The position numbers were made by a program, and so were the translations under genes. Source: Gemmatimonadota bacterium (lineage in GTDB: Bacteria > GCA-2686955). Taken from it: 6,576 nucleotides of DNA. The notes beneath the pieces were generated by a model. It ran no database searches. It was not told the DNA's origin and saw only the letters and a list, made by a program, of their open reading frames with translations. Below, piece after piece: positions 5,173-6,576 of this stretch. Position 1 is the first letter of the stretch. Every line of letters starts with the position of its first letter. Location of the stretch: contig JALXCG010000302.1 of the NCBI GenBank assembly GCA_026991065.1, positions 1 to 6,576 on the forward strand, read 5' to 3'.

Positions 5173-6576
5173 ATGATGCGATTCGATGGCAAAGTGGCGG
5201 TGGTCACCGGTGCGGGCAATGGCCTCGGGCGGAGCCACGCGCTTCTCCTGGCGGCGCGTGGCGCGCGGGTGTTGGTGAACGATCTCGGCGGTGGTGCGTT
5301 CGGCGGTGGCGAGTCGACCCAGGCCGCGGATCGGGTGGTGGCGGAGATCCGTGACGCCGGTGGCGAGGCGGTGGCCAACTACGCTTCGGTGGAGGATGGG
5401 GCGCGGATCGTGGAAGCCGCGCTCGACGCCTTCGGGCGGATCGACATTGTGATCAACAACGCCGGCATTCTGCGCGATGTGAGCTTTGCCAAAATGAGCC
5501 GGGAGGATTGGGATCTGGTGCTGCGGGTGCACCTGGAGGGGAGCTTCCGGGTGACGCACGCCGCCTGGCCCCACCTGCGTGAGCAGGGAGGGGGCCGGGT
5601 GATCATGACCACGTCGGCCGCCGGGCTCTACGGCAATTTCGGGCAGGCCAATTACAGCGCGGCCAAGATGGGGATTTTGGGGCTGGCGCAGACCCTGGCC
5701 CACGAGGGGCGCAAGAGCAACATCCACGTCAACACGATTGCGCCGATCGCCGGGTCGCGCTTGACCGAGACGATTCTGGCGCGGGAGCTGGTCGACGCGC
5801 TGCGGCCGGAGTATGTGAGCGCCCTTGTGGCTTATTTGTGTCACGACGAGTGCAAGGAGAGTGGAGCGCTGTTTGAGGTGGGCGGGGGATTCTTCGCCCG
5901 GGTTCGCTGGGAGCGCGCCGCTGGCAAGGTGTTTCGTTTGGGGCGGGAGATTACGCCGGAGGCGGTCGCCGGTGCGTGGGAGGCGGTGAACGATTTCAGC
6001 GAACCGGAGCGGGTGAGTCATCCGCGGGATCTCGCGGGGGCGATGGCGCCGATCATGCGCAACATTCAGGCTGGCCCGAGCCGTGGAGGGAACCGGTTCA
6101 TCGATGTCGATGAGGCGCTGGGGTACGAATTCCCGGAATCGACTTTTGAATATGATGAGCGGGATGTGGCGCTTTATGCGCTGGGTGTGGGAGCGGCCGC
6201 CGATCCCACCGGTGAACGCCGCGGCGAGCTGCATTTTGTGTATGAGACACACTCCGACGGGTTCTGGGTGCTGCCGACTTTTGGCGTGATTCCGGGGCTT
6301 GATGTGATGTTGAAGATGGCGCGCGCGGGGGAGAGTGCGCCGGGATGCAACTATGGGTTGGAGCGGCTGCTGCATGGGGAGCAGTCGACCGAGGTGAGGC
6401 GGCCGCTGCCGCCGCGGGCGCGACTCACCACCCGCACCAAGATTGTGGAGATCTACGACAAGGGCGAAAACGCGCTGGTGATCACGGAGACGCGGTCGTT
6501 CGACGAGCGTGGCGAGGAGCTGATTGTCAATCGGTTCACCGCGGTGATTCGCGGGGCCGGGGGCTGGGGTGGAGAG
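5173..6576 (+). CDS. SDR/2-enoyl-CoA hydratase fusion, MFE-2 type (3' end cut by window)
   Basis: The frame is open from ATG 5173 to the window edge (468 residues, no stop). It resembles peroxisomal multifunctional enzyme type 2 (HSD17B4), which hydrates 2-enoyl-CoA and oxidises (3R)-hydroxyacyl-CoA in beta-oxidation. Residues 1-300 are an SDR: TGAGNGLG (12-19) binds the dinucleotide, NDLGG (36-40) is the MFE-2-type motif, NNAGILRD (95-102) follows, and the catalytic set is S148, Y161 and K165 in NYSAAK. RKSNIHVNTIAP (180-191) is also typical. After a short linker, YALGVGA (335-341), E358 in FVYE, LPTFGV (367-372), LHGEQ (400-404) and GAGGWGG (461-467) match the N-terminal half of the hydratase-2 (MaoC-like) domain. 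E358 lines up with a glutamate described as catalytic in the human enzyme (recalled). The Asp/His active site should lie in roughly 130 further residues beyond the window. No signal peptide: cytoplasmic. The gene is 59 bases after the TULIP candidate and may be co-transcribed with it. Confidence 0.93.
   Translation, partial: MMRFDGKVAVVTGAGNGLGRSHALLLAARGARVLVNDLGGGAFGGGESTQAADRVVAEIRDAGGEAVANYASVEDGARIVEAALDAFGRIDIVINNAGILRDVSFAKMSREDWDLVLRVHLEGSFRVTHAAWPHLREQGGGRVIMTTSAAGLYGNFGQANYSAAKMGILGLAQTLAHEGRKSNIHVNTIAPIAGSRLTETILARELVDALRPEYVSALVAYLCHDECKESGALFEVGGGFFARVRWERAAGKVFRLGREITPEAVAGAWEAVNDFSEPERVSHPRDLAGAMAPIMRNIQAGPSRGGNRFIDVDEALGYEFPESTFEYDERDVALYALGVGAAADPTGERRGELHFVYETHSDGFWVLPTFGVIPGLDVMLKMARAGESAPGCNYGLERLLHGEQSTEVRRPLPPRARLTTRTKIVEIYDKGENALVITETRSFDERGEELIVNRFTAVIRGAGGWGGE

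Noticed and set aside
5089-6375. 428-codon open frame on the minus strand opposite the MFE-2-like gene
   Set aside because: The + strand carries clear SDR and hydratase motifs throughout; the antisense product is Arg/His/Pro-rich without a motif.

Overview
The window is a high-GC stretch (well over half G+C by eye) with five protein genes, all on the + strand. The organism is a Gram-negative bacterium. The first gene encodes an outer-membrane beta-barrel with a peptidoglycan-binding OmpA domain, and two others carry Sec signal peptides for the periplasm or exterior. The mix of TSP3-repeat OmpA, MscS and a fused MFE-2-type lipid enzyme fits a high-GC Pseudomonadota or Myxococcota-like lineage, but the sequence alone does not fix the phylum. 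No mobile element, CRISPR array, tRNA or rRNA was seen.

Layout: 1-162 is upstream sequence without a recognisable gene. 163-1494 is an OmpA-family protein with four exact 30-residue calcium-binding-type repeats between barrel and peptidoglycan-binding domain. A large inverted repeat (1494-1567) fills the spacer before 1582-2424, a small MscS-type mechanosensitive channel in which both pore-seal leucines are phenylalanine. Another long hairpin (2432-2474) follows it. 2544-3380 encodes an exported alpha/beta hydrolase of dienelactone-hydrolase type. A 203-base gap (3381-3583) can fold into a closing stem around two hairpins. 3584-5113 encodes an exported, extremely acidic 509-residue protein that I could not assign to a common bacterial family; its layout resembles the two-domain BPI/LBP/CETP (TULIP) lipid-binding proteins known mainly from animals. 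From 5173 to the window edge runs a gene fusing a short-chain dehydrogenase to the start of a MaoC-like 2-enoyl-CoA hydratase, closely resembling peroxisomal multifunctional enzyme type 2 (HSD17B4). It runs off the end of the window.

The first two genes form an envelope-integrity pair (cell-wall anchoring and osmotic release). The last three suggest a lipid theme: an exported hydrolase that could free a lipid or ester, an exported lipid-binding candidate that could carry it, and a cytoplasmic (3R)-hydroxyacyl-CoA beta-oxidation enzyme that could consume it. This linkage is inference from order, strand and the 59-base spacing between the last two genes. The most interesting item is the possible bacterial BPI-like protein at 3584-5113.
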